Origin: a virus
Direction: 5' to 3' (one strand)
Length of the DNA: 57,977 nt
IMG/VR virus record: IMGVR_UViG_3300006810_000004
Coordinates: 1-57,977 of that record
Both the position numbers and the translations under genes were made by a program. This document shows positions 27,970 to 35,800 of the stretch, in pieces. The number at the start of each line of letters is the position of its first letter. Position 1 is the stretch's first letter. The notes beneath the pieces were generated by a model. That model was not told the DNA's origin. It searched no databases and saw nothing but the letters and a program-made list of their open reading frames with translations.

Positions 27970-29480
27970 AATGGTGCTTCCTGTTCCAAACTTGGTAAAT
28001 CTAAAGATTGATCTTCTTTCTTTTTATAAGGCACATACCACATATACACTGTTTTATTCTTAACTTTCTTTCTTGTGTCCCCACCACCTAGCTCTCTAAT
28101 ACGAGCACTCATTTGAGTTGTAGAAAAATCTTTAAATCTTTTCTTATCTAAAAAATCTTGCAAAGAGTCCATTCTAAAAAAGGCGCTTTCATTTTCAAAC
28201 CATGCTTTACCTATAAATATTTCATCTATATCCATAGCCGCTCCTTGATCATCTAAGAATGATTCTAGTAAGGTGTCAAACCTACCTTCTTTTCTAATTT
28301 CTTTAGGCATCTCTATAACTTCTACGTCGTTAAGAAGTTGTTGTAATCGTCTAGTCCAATCATTACCATTCATAGGATTAGGAATAATATTAAGATGATC
28401 CATACAAGCTTTCCTAAATTTGTTTTGATCAAACAACTGATCTGTTTCTAATACAATTCTTTTACCGTCTACATTTAAAAACCAAACTGATTGATCACTT
28501 TGATATTTTGTTAAATCAGAAAAACTATGTTCAAAAGAATCACCTATACCAAACTTTCTAGTTTTACAAACTATAGGAGAACAAACAGAACACATAGGTT
28601 GGTCTTTGCATTTAAATTGATAATCTTTCTTTTCGTGTTGTCTAACTGTCTTCTGTACTTGATCTGATCCTAAAGGATTCTCCATATATTTATAATTAAA
28701 TTCATCTATTTTCTTTTTCCATTCATCCGGCCACTTCTTTTTTGCGTATACTGCATATTGATATAAAGTATTATCTCTTCCACCTTCAGGAATACCTTGA
28801 GACATCAACGTTGCTAAACAAGGAGGACCATCATCTAACTGACTAACTTCTTTTTTTCTTTTTACTTTAAAAGCTACTAAGTCTTCTTCATTAGTACAAT
28901 GAGTATCATAGAGTTCATAAAACTCTTCTACAGTGGCGGCTGTTCCGTCGTCCTTGAATGCATATCTATTACTATCATCACCGTTGTGGTAAGGTAAGTT
29001 TAGAAAATTACCTGTATCTCCTCTATCTGCTTTGATCTCTATTTGTTTTGGAAATATTTCACAATTTGCATATCCTATTTCTGCAGACCATTCTAATAAT
29101 TTATCTCTAACTAATCTTGCTTGAACAGGTTGTTTTAAAAATATAAATACATGTGCTCCTCCACTTTTTGAACGACACATAACTAAAGGTAGTTTAAGAT
29201 TTCTTATACCTGTAACAATTTTTTTATAATCTAAAGGATAGACATCTATATCTATACAACCCCACCTACAAGTGGAGTCATCCATAATAGGTATAATACC
29301 TAAACTGGGGTCTTTACCTGCTAAATGATCAACCCACAATCCATCAGTGACTTCTTGTTTTGTTATAAAAGCTTTACCGGATACCTTGCCGTTATCTTTT
29401 TGTCCTTCACTTTTATACTGACCATAGGCTCGTTCCAACCCACTAAAAATCTTTTTAAATTTGTTTACTCTCTCATCCAT
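27966..29480 (-). CDS. Archaeo-eukaryotic-type primase (AEP, TOTE-primase-like)
   Basis: 504 aa. Metal site 'WGCIDIDVYPLD' with D77-x-D79; nucleotide-binding 'CRSKSGGAHVFIFL' with S106-GGA-H110; then 'ADRGDTGNFLNLPYHNGDD', all characteristic of AEP primases of the type first described in TOTE conflict systems and also found in phages. A Cys cluster follows near residue 290-305 ('FKCKDQPMCSVCSPIVCKTR') that could bind zinc. The C-terminal third resembles a winged-helix region. It would prime replication for the adjacent polymerase. A strong terminator lies just upstream of its start. Confidence 0.85.
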   Translation of the reverse strand: MDERVNKFKKIFSGLERAYGQYKSEGQKDNGKVSGKAFITKQEVTDGLWVDHLAGKDPSLGIIPIMDDSTCRWGCIDIDVYPLDYKKIVTGIRNLKLPLVMCRSKSGGAHVFIFLKQPVQARLVRDKLLEWSAEIGYANCEIFPKQIEIKADRGDTGNFLNLPYHNGDDSNRYAFKDDGTAATVEEFYELYDTHCTNEEDLVAFKVKRKKEVSQLDDGPPCLATLMSQGIPEGGRDNTLYQYAVYAKKKWPDEWKKKIDEFNYKYMENPLGSDQVQKTVRQHEKKDYQFKCKDQPMCSVCSPIVCKTRKFGIGDSFEHSFSDLTKYQSDQSVWFLNVDGKRIVLETDQLFDQNKFRKACMDHLNIIPNPMNGNDWTRRLQQLLNDVEVIEMPKEIRKEGRFDTLLESFLDDQGAAMDIDEIFIGKAWFENESAFFRMDSLQDFLDKKRFKDFSTTQMSARIRELGGGDTRKKVKNKTVYMWYVPYKKKEDQSLDLPSLEQEAPF

Positions 29481-29484
29481 GTTT

Positions 29485-29510
29485 TATAAAAAAAGGGGGC
29501 CGAAGCCCCC
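29485..29510 (-). terminator. Strong UUCG-loop terminator after the SSB-like gene
   Basis: Minus strand: GGGGGC, loop UUCG, GCCCCC (29495-29510), followed directly by seven T (29488-29494). It should end most transcripts carrying the SSB-like gene before the primase; readthrough would feed the primase-polymerase genes at a lower level. Confidence 0.9.
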
Positions 29511-29517
29511 TAAATAT

Positions 29518-30300
29518 TTAAAATGGTGTGCTTGCTGAAGAAGGCGCGTCTTCTTCATACTTAACTTTACTTTCACCTTTGCTTACACTCTCGTCAAATA
29601 ATTTTGCCTCAGAGTAATAATTAGCATTCGTTAGTTGCTCTTCAATAGTGATTTCCCAACCATGCCAATTACCTTTATCGTTTCCTTCTTTAACAGTTTT
29701 TAATCTGTAAAAGAAAGCGTAAGAAGGAGGTGTAAATAAGCCATTCTTACCTTCTAGTTTTTGTGTTTGTCTCACGGTGTTCCACTTCTTAGACTTTTTA
29801 AGTTGTGTACCCTTCATAGTAATAACTGCCGGAGTTGTGACACCATTTTCTCCTACTACAAGAATAAAATGATTACCACAAGTTTCGATATAATTACCGT
29901 TTTCTAAACGATCTTTATTGTTATCATCGCGAGTTGTTTTGGTAAGAATGTCACTGCTTGCACCATAAATATTTACAGGTGCACTTGTGCCTTGACCTCT
30001 ATCTGTCCATTCTACGTACTGTCTTTCGTAAGCGCAGTGTAGAACTCTAATGCCTTTTAATCCATCGTACAGTTCATTAGTCACTGTATTATAAATCATA
30101 CCTGCTTTTGCACCTTCAATAGTCTCAATCTCAGGTGACAAAGCCATAAGGACTTTTATTCTAGGTGTCGCTAGATCATCTTGTGTAAGATTTTCTAGAC
30201 CCTTACTTGCATCTTTTTCCATCATAGAAATATCCAATGCAGGTAATTTACTTTCGGCTTTCTTTGCAACTGCTTGTTGCGTTGGTTCTTGGTTCGTCAT
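29518..30300 (-). CDS. Putative single-stranded DNA-binding protein
   Basis: 260 aa. Core beta-rich, with 'LATPRIKVLMALSPEIETIE', 'LKGIRVLHCAYERQYVEWTD', and aromatic patches 'YAFFYRLKTV' and 'NWHGWEITI'. The C-terminus is acidic and ends in Phe (EEDAPSSASTPF), as in SSBs whose acidic tail recruits partners. It lies first upstream of primase, helicase and polymerase and has its own strong terminator, consistent with the high expression an SSB needs. No fold assignment possible here. Confidence 0.6.
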   Translation of the reverse strand: MTNQEPTQQAVAKKAESKLPALDISMMEKDASKGLENLTQDDLATPRIKVLMALSPEIETIEGAKAGMIYNTVTNELYDGLKGIRVLHCAYERQYVEWTDRGQGTSAPVNIYGASSDILTKTTRDDNNKDRLENGNYIETCGNHFILVVGENGVTTPAVITMKGTQLKKSKKWNTVRQTQKLEGKNGLFTPPSYAFFYRLKTVKEGNDKGNWHGWEITIEEQLTNANYYSEAKLFDESVSKGESKVKYEEDAPSSASTPF

Positions 30301-30312
30301 TATATGCTCCTT

Positions 30313-30870
30313 TTACTTTTTACTTATTTTGGTTTCGGCGCCAACGAAGACTCCGAAGGTTTCCATGGGCAACTCACTACCTTTAGTGACTTGCTCACGC
30401 ACGAACGCTTTTAGTGTCATAGGTTCTACCCAAACTTTTTGTTGTGGTTGTAACCCTAACCCTTCGACTTTATTTAAAAAGTCAGAGGCAGCATTGTCTT
30501 CCCCTTTTCCGAACGTAGCGGAAACTTGATTTTTGATAAGATCACCATGACCGTTATCACGTAGCCACTGAAAAGCTACTTCTCTATGTTTGACAGGTAT
30601 AGAAGCTTGTATCAGTTGTTTAACTTTTATAACTTCACCACTGTCTAAGCTAATACTCTCTAATCCTAATTCCGACATTTTAGCAGGAATTATTTCTTGT
30701 GACAATTTTCTTTTAAGATTAGATTTAGACTTCAACTGTAACTCTAGCTGATCAATTTCTTCATCTATTCTCACTTGTTGAGAGCATAACTCTGATAACT
30801 CTTTTAAAGAGTCATCTTTAATATTAGGTGATTTTATGTCACCCTCCATTTGGTCTAATAAACTATCCAT
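30313..30870 (-). CDS. Early hypothetical protein with coiled coil
   Basis: 185 aa from ATG at 30870 (MDSLLDQMEGDIKSPNIKDD); a TTG one codon earlier is less likely. Residues about 20-70 form a coiled coil ('QVRIDEEIDQLELQLKSKSN'). The second half is alpha/beta with 'HREVAFQWLRDNGHGDLIKN' and 'KAFVREQVTKGSELP'. I believe similar proteins occur upstream of phage SSB-like genes, but function is unknown. Confidence 0.7.
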   Translation of the reverse strand: MDSLLDQMEGDIKSPNIKDDSLKELSELCSQQVRIDEEIDQLELQLKSKSNLKRKLSQEIIPAKMSELGLESISLDSGEVIKVKQLIQASIPVKHREVAFQWLRDNGHGDLIKNQVSATFGKGEDNAASDFLNKVEGLGLQPQQKVWVEPMTLKAFVREQVTKGSELPMETFGVFVGAETKISKK

Positions 30871-31189
30871 CAATTTCTCCTTTCTGATATAAGTCTACTT
30901 CTACGGGATAATATTTAAATTCCATCTTATCCCATTTTAAACATTTAAAGAATCCTCTATTATTATCAGCAGCGATAGAACAGGCTATGCCTATTACAAC
31001 AGGATCACCTGCTAATAATAAATAGTCATCATCATTAAAATCTTTTAATTTCTTTTTTAGTCTCTTAGTTGTAGGTCCTGAACTCAACACTACTTGAGAA
31101 CCCTCTGGCATAAGTAATTGTAACTTACCAAAACGTTCAGCGTCTAATACATTTCTGCCTCTAACTTCTTGGACAACGTATACAGTCAT
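30863..31189 (-). CDS. Early hypothetical protein, first gene of the replication operon
   Basis: 108 aa from ATG at 31189 (MTVYVVQEVRGRNVLDAERF). A longer frame begins upstream but its first codons precede the predicted transcription start near 31206, and AAGGAGAAAGA sits just before this ATG. Beta-rich ('GSQVVLSSGPTTKRL', 'LLLAGDPVVIGIACSIAADN'). No named domain; possibly a nucleotide- or DNA-binding early protein. Confidence 0.7.
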   Translation of the reverse strand: MTVYVVQEVRGRNVLDAERFGKLQLLMPEGSQVVLSSGPTTKRLKKKLKDFNDDDYLLLAGDPVVIGIACSIAADNNRGFFKCLKWDKMEFKYYPVEVDLYQKGEIDG

Positions 31190-31212
31190 TCTTTCTCCTT
31201 TGTATTTATCCC

Positions 31213-31241
31213 AATATAATGATTGACAAAACAAATTGCAA
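31213..31241 (-). promoter_or_regulatory. Main promoter of the replication operon
   Basis: Minus strand: TTGCAA (31236-31241), 17-base spacer, TATATT (31213-31218), followed directly by GGGATAAATA, matching the GGGATAA placement of the promoters at 14063 and 15188. Confidence 0.7.
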
Positions 31242-31251
31242 GTATTATTTT
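31223..31251 (+). promoter_or_regulatory. Divergent promoter for the SF2 helicase
   Basis: TTGACA (31223-31228), 17-base spacer, TATTTT (31246-31251). It overlaps the minus-strand replication promoter face to face, so the two may compete. Confidence 0.5.
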
Positions 31252-31277
31252 TAAAATAATTCTAAGAAAGGAATAAA

Positions 31278-32729
31278 ATGGATTATAAATTTAAAACAGA
31301 GCCTTATGAGCATCAATTACAAGCTTTAGGGGCTTCACATAATAAAGAAAATTTTGCCTTACTTATGGAAATGGGTACAGGTAAATCTAAAGTATTAGTA
31401 GATAACATAGCTATGTTATATGACAAAGGTAAGATTGATTCTGCTTTGATTATTGCACCTAAAGGTGTTTATAGAAACTGGGAAAAGCAAGAGATACCTA
31501 TTCATTTACCTGATCATGTAAAACATCAAATGATTATTTGGTCACCTAATAAAACTAAAAAACAAGAAAAAGAACTTAATAAATTATTTAAGCATGAAGA
31601 AGAACTTATGATTTTTATTATGAACATAGAAGCTTTTAGTACAAAAAGAGGTACAGAAATGGCTGAGAAATTTTTGTTAAGTCATCATTGTTTAATGGCT
31701 ATAGATGAGTCTACTACTATTAAGTCTACCACAGCATCAAGAACTAAAAATATTTTAAAGCTAAGAAAATTAGCTAAGTATAGAAGAATTCTTACAGGTT
31801 CTCCTGTCACTAAAAGTCCTTTAGATTTGTTTACTCAATGTTATTTTTTAGATCCTTATCTATTAGATTTTCAATCTTATTATTCTTTTAAATCTAGATA
31901 TGCTGTTTTAAAAAGACAACATATGGGAAGTCATTCTTTTGATCAAATCATAGGGTATCAAAGATTAGATGAACTTAATCATAAGTTAAATCAATTTTCT
32001 TTTAGGGTTTTAAAAAAAGATTGTCTTGATTTGCCTGAAAAAGTTTACACAAAAAGATATGTAACTATGACTACAGAACAAAATCAAATATATGATCAAA
32101 TGAAAAATCATGCTTTATCTCATTTAAAAACAGGGGAAGTTGTAACTGCAGCAAGTGCTTTAGCACAAATGATTAAGTTACATCAAATAACTTGTGGTCA
32201 TATAACTACAGATTTGGAAGAGCATGATATTCGTATTCAAGAAATTCCTCACAATAGAATCAATGTTTTAAAAGAAACTTTACAAGAAGTTGATGGTAAA
32301 ATTATTATATGGGCTACATATATACACGACATACAAAAGATAAAAGAAACTTTGGAAGAAGAGTATGGAGTCAATTCAGTTGAAACATTTTTTGGTGGTA
32401 CTGCATCTGACGACCGTCAGGAAATAGTAGGTAAATTTCAAGACATGGATAGTGAACTTAGGTTCTTAGTAGCAAATCCTAGAGTAGGTGGCTATGGATT
32501 AACTTTGACAGCTAGTCATACAGTTATTTATTATTCTAATAATTATGATTTAGAAGTCCGAATGCAATCGGAAGATAGAGCGCATCGAATAGGGCAAGTA
32601 AATAAAGTTACTTATATAGATCTTATGGTAGAAAAAACTGTAGATGAGTTAATTATAAAGTCTTTGAGAAATAAAATTAATTTAGCTAGTCAAGTCTTAG
32701 GTGAAGAGTTTAAAAAATGGTTGGTATAA
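31278..32729 (+). CDS. Superfamily 2 helicase, SNF2-like
   Basis: 483 aa. 'LLMEMGTGKSKVLVDN' (Walker A near 29-44), Ia 'ALIIAPKGVYRNWEK', DEST box 'MAIDESTTIKS' (143-146), motif III 'ILTGSPVTKSPLDLF', and the second lobe 'NPRVGGYGLTLTASHTVIYY' then 'QSEDRAHRIGQ' (motif VI). The 'RAHRIGQ' signature is typical of SNF2-type DNA translocases in phages. Only plus-strand gene between 22.3 kb and the window end; preceded by AGAAAGGAATAAA. Its role may be fork remodelling or displacement of DNA-bound proteins. Confidence 0.9.
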   Translation: MDYKFKTEPYEHQLQALGASHNKENFALLMEMGTGKSKVLVDNIAMLYDKGKIDSALIIAPKGVYRNWEKQEIPIHLPDHVKHQMIIWSPNKTKKQEKELNKLFKHEEELMIFIMNIEAFSTKRGTEMAEKFLLSHHCLMAIDESTTIKSTTASRTKNILKLRKLAKYRRILTGSPVTKSPLDLFTQCYFLDPYLLDFQSYYSFKSRYAVLKRQHMGSHSFDQIIGYQRLDELNHKLNQFSFRVLKKDCLDLPEKVYTKRYVTMTTEQNQIYDQMKNHALSHLKTGEVVTAASALAQMIKLHQITCGHITTDLEEHDIRIQEIPHNRINVLKETLQEVDGKIIIWATYIHDIQKIKETLEEEYGVNSVETFFGGTASDDRQEIVGKFQDMDSELRFLVANPRVGGYGLTLTASHTVIYYSNNYDLEVRMQSEDRAHRIGQVNKVTYIDLMVEKTVDELIIKSLRNKINLASQVLGEEFKKWLV

Positions 32730-33209
32730 TTATTTCATGTTAGCTAGTGGATTAGCTAAAGTTTTTTGAATGGTATCCCTTACTTTTTCTTCTAATTCAA
32801 CCATGTCTTCTTTAATATCTTTAATTGCATTCTTAATATCAGCTTGATTCTCACGAGAATCTTGTTTTTGATTTTGCTCTACGTCTTCAATTATAGATTC
32901 AACTCTTCTTAAATCTGTACGAAGATCATTTTTTAATTCGTTGGCTACGTCAGAAACAAGTGAAACTTCACTTAGTAACATAGTCATTTCTTGCATAATC
33001 ATATCTACTTCGGTTTGTAAGACTTCTAATTTTGTCTCAAATCCACTTAGGTCAGGAGCAGAATAATTCAACATGGTTTGCTTCATGTCTTGATAATCCT
33101 TGAACGCAACAAAGCCTCCGTACAAAGAACCAATAAGAGTTCCAAGAGCAAGTAAGATACCAAAGACCTTACCTCCCTTAAATTTTAATCCACCAAATTC
33201 AGCTTCCAT
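32730..33209 (-). CDS. Membrane-anchored coiled-coil protein
   Basis: 159 aa. One membrane segment near residues 15-36 ('VFGILLALGTLIGSLYGGFV') followed by a long coiled coil from about 55 to 150 (VEDVEQNQKQ-type heptads). Convergent with the SF2 helicase gene with no gap. TAATG overlap with the 45-aa basic gene. The design, TM plus periplasmic or cytoplasmic rod, recalls spanin-like or haemolysin XhlA-type lysis proteins; this is inference. Confidence 0.65.
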   Translation of the reverse strand: MEAEFGGLKFKGGKVFGILLALGTLIGSLYGGFVAFKDYQDMKQTMLNYSAPDLSGFETKLEVLQTEVDMIMQEMTMLLSEVSLVSDVANELKNDLRTDLRRVESIIEDVEQNQKQDSRENQADIKNAIKDIKEDMVELEEKVRDTIQKTLANPLANMK

Positions 33210-33346
33210 TATTTACCTTGTCCTCTGTATTTTTTGTATGAGCGTCTTTTATGTTTGTTCATTGCTGACATTTTCATACGACCGTTACCAATAGAAGTTC
33301 CTTTAGGCTTGTGCTCTAAATTACTTACTATAGTTTGTTTTGCCAT
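33209..33346 (-). CDS. 45-aa basic microprotein
   Basis: MAKQTIVSNLEHKPKGTSIG..., ending KKYRGQGK. Strongly basic in its second half ('MNKHKRRSYKKYRGQGK'). TAATG overlaps at both ends make it part of a tightly coupled operon. Likely a nucleic-acid-binding or head-associated peptide; function unknown. Confidence 0.6.
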   Translation of the reverse strand: MAKQTIVSNLEHKPKGTSIGNGRMKMSAMNKHKRRSYKKYRGQGK

Positions 33347-34929
33347 TATTTATATTGTGCGTCTATCATTTGATCGTAAACAGTTTTACTACCGCCAAAT
33401 AATACGTATCCAGCTATATTATTATCAGAAATCGCTGTGTCAGGCAATGTATCATTATTAAAAAAACCCTCTATATTAGGTATGCTTTGTTGTACATCAA
33501 AAAAGTCTTTTGAATTACTTAATATATTCATAACTATTAAAGTTTTAATTTGATTACCTGCCTCGTATCTGCCTTTGTCACCCATGTTTTTAACTATTTT
33601 TGTAGCTGCTTTTTGTTTAGCTGTAGGTTCTTTTTTAGGTTCCTCAACTTCTTTCTCTACTTCTTCAGGCTCGGGTTCTTGTTCTGGTTCGGTTTCAATT
33701 TCTTCTGCCTCTTGTTTTGTTTCTTCAGGTTCTGCCTCCGGTTCGGGTTCCGTGGTCTCTGGCTCAGGTTCCATTTCAGGCTCTTGTATGTCTTCTTGAG
33801 CGGTCTCGGGTTCAGGTTCAGTAGACTCATTATCCATAGTAGTCTCCACAATAGGCTCTTCTGTTGACTCAATATTTACTACCTCCATTTGTTCAGGTTC
33901 TGGAATATCCATCTCCATTTCAATATCCATTTCAACTGAAGCCACTGTTATTTCCATAGGCATTTCCATATCCATGTCCATGTTTGTAGGCACCATAACA
34001 ATGTCAGGCATATCATATTCCATATTCATATCCATATCCATTTGAAAATCCATTTCAAACTCTTGCATTTCCATTTCTACAGACTCAAAAGAAAATTCTT
34101 CTACAGGTGCTTCTATAGCTTGAAAGGTAAAATCATCTGTAACTTCATTATTATCAAATATCATTTCTGCAACATCGTTAGCATCTTGACCGTAGTCTAA
34201 AACTAAAAACTCTTCAAGTTCTTGTATCTGTTGATTAACAATTGTAGTTACCACGTTGTAAAGTATATTGATCGAAACGTCATCAAAGACTGGTCCTACG
34301 GCAAGAGAAATATCACGCCCTCCTACCTCAACTATAATTTTATTTAGAAAGCCAGAGAAATCGAAACTACCGGAATACTGTTGGTAGCCTGATGTAACTC
34401 CAGATTCAGATAAGATATCAGTTCCTGTAAAAACTTCAGTATTTCCATATTTTCCTGTTACATGCATATAGATACGATCAGAGGGATCTTGTTTATCTAC
34501 TTTAATTGTATAATTAGTTTCACCACCATGTGTAATTGTTAAATCAGATATGTCAATAGTATTGATAAAAGTTGTACCCATACCTGTAACACCCATAGTA
34601 GAAGTTGTATTTCCACTACCTGTAATTTGTGCACATTTATCAGTACCTAAACCATAACAAGAATTACCTGTAGGCATACTAGCAGGTCCTTCGCCTCCCC
34701 AATCAGAATCCATATCACCTTCTTTAGTAGAAGTTACATAACCATTAGAGCCATCTAATAGGTCTCCTGAATCTTGATGAGTAACTATAGTGTCTGTTAT
34801 TTCTGAGCCTGATGCTTCACTAGTTGTACCTGGCGTACAAAGACCAGTTGTTTCTGTAGTGCAAACTGCGTAAAGATTAGAATAGAAGCAGGAGAGTAAT
34901 ACCACCAAGAATATATTTCTTAATATCAT
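33346..34929 (-). CDS. Exported acidic protein with Met/Asp/Glu-rich repeats
   Basis: 527 aa from ATG at 34929 (MILRNIFLVVLLSCFYSNLY, then A-V), chosen because AAGGACAT precedes it and a signal peptide begins there; the longer upstream frame overlaps the previous gene further. The N-terminal half is Thr/Ser/Gly-rich and beta. Residues roughly 275-345 alternate Met with Asp/Glu ('MDMDMNMEYDMPDIVMV'), followed by a Glu-Pro-rich tract ('EPEPE' units) and a basic-acidic C-terminal domain. No family recognised for the repeats. It may be a secreted or envelope-bound protein, perhaps metal-binding. Confidence 0.65.
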   Translation of the reverse strand: MILRNIFLVVLLSCFYSNLYAVCTTETTGLCTPGTTSEASGSEITDTIVTHQDSGDLLDGSNGYVTSTKEGDMDSDWGGEGPASMPTGNSCYGLGTDKCAQITGSGNTTSTMGVTGMGTTFINTIDISDLTITHGGETNYTIKVDKQDPSDRIYMHVTGKYGNTEVFTGTDILSESGVTSGYQQYSGSFDFSGFLNKIIVEVGGRDISLAVGPVFDDVSINILYNVVTTIVNQQIQELEEFLVLDYGQDANDVAEMIFDNNEVTDDFTFQAIEAPVEEFSFESVEMEMQEFEMDFQMDMDMNMEYDMPDIVMVPTNMDMDMEMPMEITVASVEMDIEMEMDIPEPEQMEVVNIESTEEPIVETTMDNESTEPEPETAQEDIQEPEMEPEPETTEPEPEAEPEETKQEAEEIETEPEQEPEPEEVEKEVEEPKKEPTAKQKAATKIVKNMGDKGRYEAGNQIKTLIVMNILSNSKDFFDVQQSIPNIEGFFNNDTLPDTAISDNNIAGYVLFGGSKTVYDQMIDAQYK

Positions 34930-35434
34930 TATGTCCTTCTTTTTTAGGTTCTTCTTTATTTTTTTGTTGTTCTTCTGTTTTAGCCATAGCTGCAAATACT
35001 TGACTACCTTCAGGTACCATGTGAGGATTATCTAACCAACCTTGTTTGGCTGAGTCGCCTATGGAACCCATGTACGGACAAAAACTGGCTGACATCCACA
35101 TTGCATCAAAAATTCTAGGGTCTGCGCAGAGCGTAGCAACCGCAGCTACTCGCATATTCATACCAAATAAACTACGAGCTAGCTTAATCATTTCACAATT
35201 TGTGTCTTTGATTGTTATACCTGAACTAATACCTAAGACTTGAGTTTGTACACTTCCTGAATATCCACTCGTACATACATCACTATTATTAACCACAACA
35301 CTTGGGCTATTTGCTGTAGGCGGTGTATTGTTTGTTACAACGGTTGATGATACGGTATTTGAGTCTGCTGCATGTAAATCTACAAAAGTAGCTGTTGCTC
35401 CAAATACAAATAATATAGTTAGTAATAGCTTCAT
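34877..35434 (-). CDS. Exported protein with C-terminal membrane segment
   Basis: 185 aa. Signal peptide 'MKLLLTILFVFGATATFVDL', then a Thr/Val/Asn-rich part and a Cys-containing domain ('DVCTSGYSGSVQTQVLGISS', 'MIKLARSLFGMNMRVAAVAT', 'FCPYMGSIGDSA'). A Glu/Lys linker leads to a C-terminal hydrophobic helix ('YILGGITLLLLF'). I think proteins with this 'SGYSGSVQ...KLARSL' pattern occur in marine myoviruses and podoviruses; role not known. It overlaps the next gene by about 53 bases. Confidence 0.65.
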   Translation of the reverse strand: MKLLLTILFVFGATATFVDLHAADSNTVSSTVVTNNTPPTANSPSVVVNNSDVCTSGYSGSVQTQVLGISSGITIKDTNCEMIKLARSLFGMNMRVAAVATLCADPRIFDAMWMSASFCPYMGSIGDSAKQGWLDNPHMVPEGSQVFAAMAKTEEQQKNKEEPKKEGHNDIKKYILGGITLLLLF

Positions 35435-35589
35435 GAATTAAAAGATATTCTTTCAAATGTAATCATAAATAGAATCCAACAAACAATAAGTAATGTTATT
35501 AAAGAAGCTACAGTGTCCATTTTTTTAATATTTTCGATTACCTCGTATATAAAAGTTATACATTTATGAACAAATATTGAAATTTCCAT
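35431..35589 (-). CDS. 52-aa single-TM membrane protein
   Basis: MEISIFVHKCITFIYEVIEN..., with 'MDTVASLITLLIVCWILFMI' as membrane segment. Starts directly after the previous stop and ends with an ATGA overlap. Topology and neighbourhood fit a small holin-like or anchor protein. Confidence 0.6.
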   Translation of the reverse strand: MEISIFVHKCITFIYEVIENIKKMDTVASLITLLIVCWILFMITFERISFNS

Positions 35590-35799
35590 CTATCTAATAG
35601 GATCTTCAAGAACTTTGATCATATACTCTTCCATCCATATAATTTTTTCTTTTATAATAGCTACGTCTGTTTTCATGTCTGCTATATTACTGACTTCTTT
35701 TTCTAAAGCTTCAATTTTGTTATTAAACGTTCCGTATAAAACTCCGACGGCGAGTATCATAGGGAAAAAAGAAACTATGTACCTAACATCAACTTTCAT
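35590..35799 (-). CDS. 69-aa TM plus coiled-coil protein
   Basis: MKVDVRYIVSFFPMILAVGV then 'YGTFNNKIEALEKEVSNIAD': one membrane helix followed by a coiled coil. Similar in plan to XhlA-type lysis accessory proteins and to the 32730 gene product of this window. Starts one base after the previous stop region. Confidence 0.6.
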   Translation of the reverse strand: MKVDVRYIVSFFPMILAVGVLYGTFNNKIEALEKEVSNIADMKTDVAIIKEKIIWMEEYMIKVLEDPIR

Positions 35800-35800
35800 T

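Noticed and set aside
33550-33872. Long frames in other phases opposite the Glu/Pro-rich protein
   Set aside because: Low-complexity codon repeats (GAA/CCT) leave all frames open; the minus-strand frame with a signal peptide is the real gene.
34929-34995. Longer N-terminus for the Met/Asp-rich exported protein
   Set aside because: The extra Lys/Asn-rich residues come from the end of the preceding gene in another frame and would hide the signal peptide; the inner ATG has a better ribosome site.
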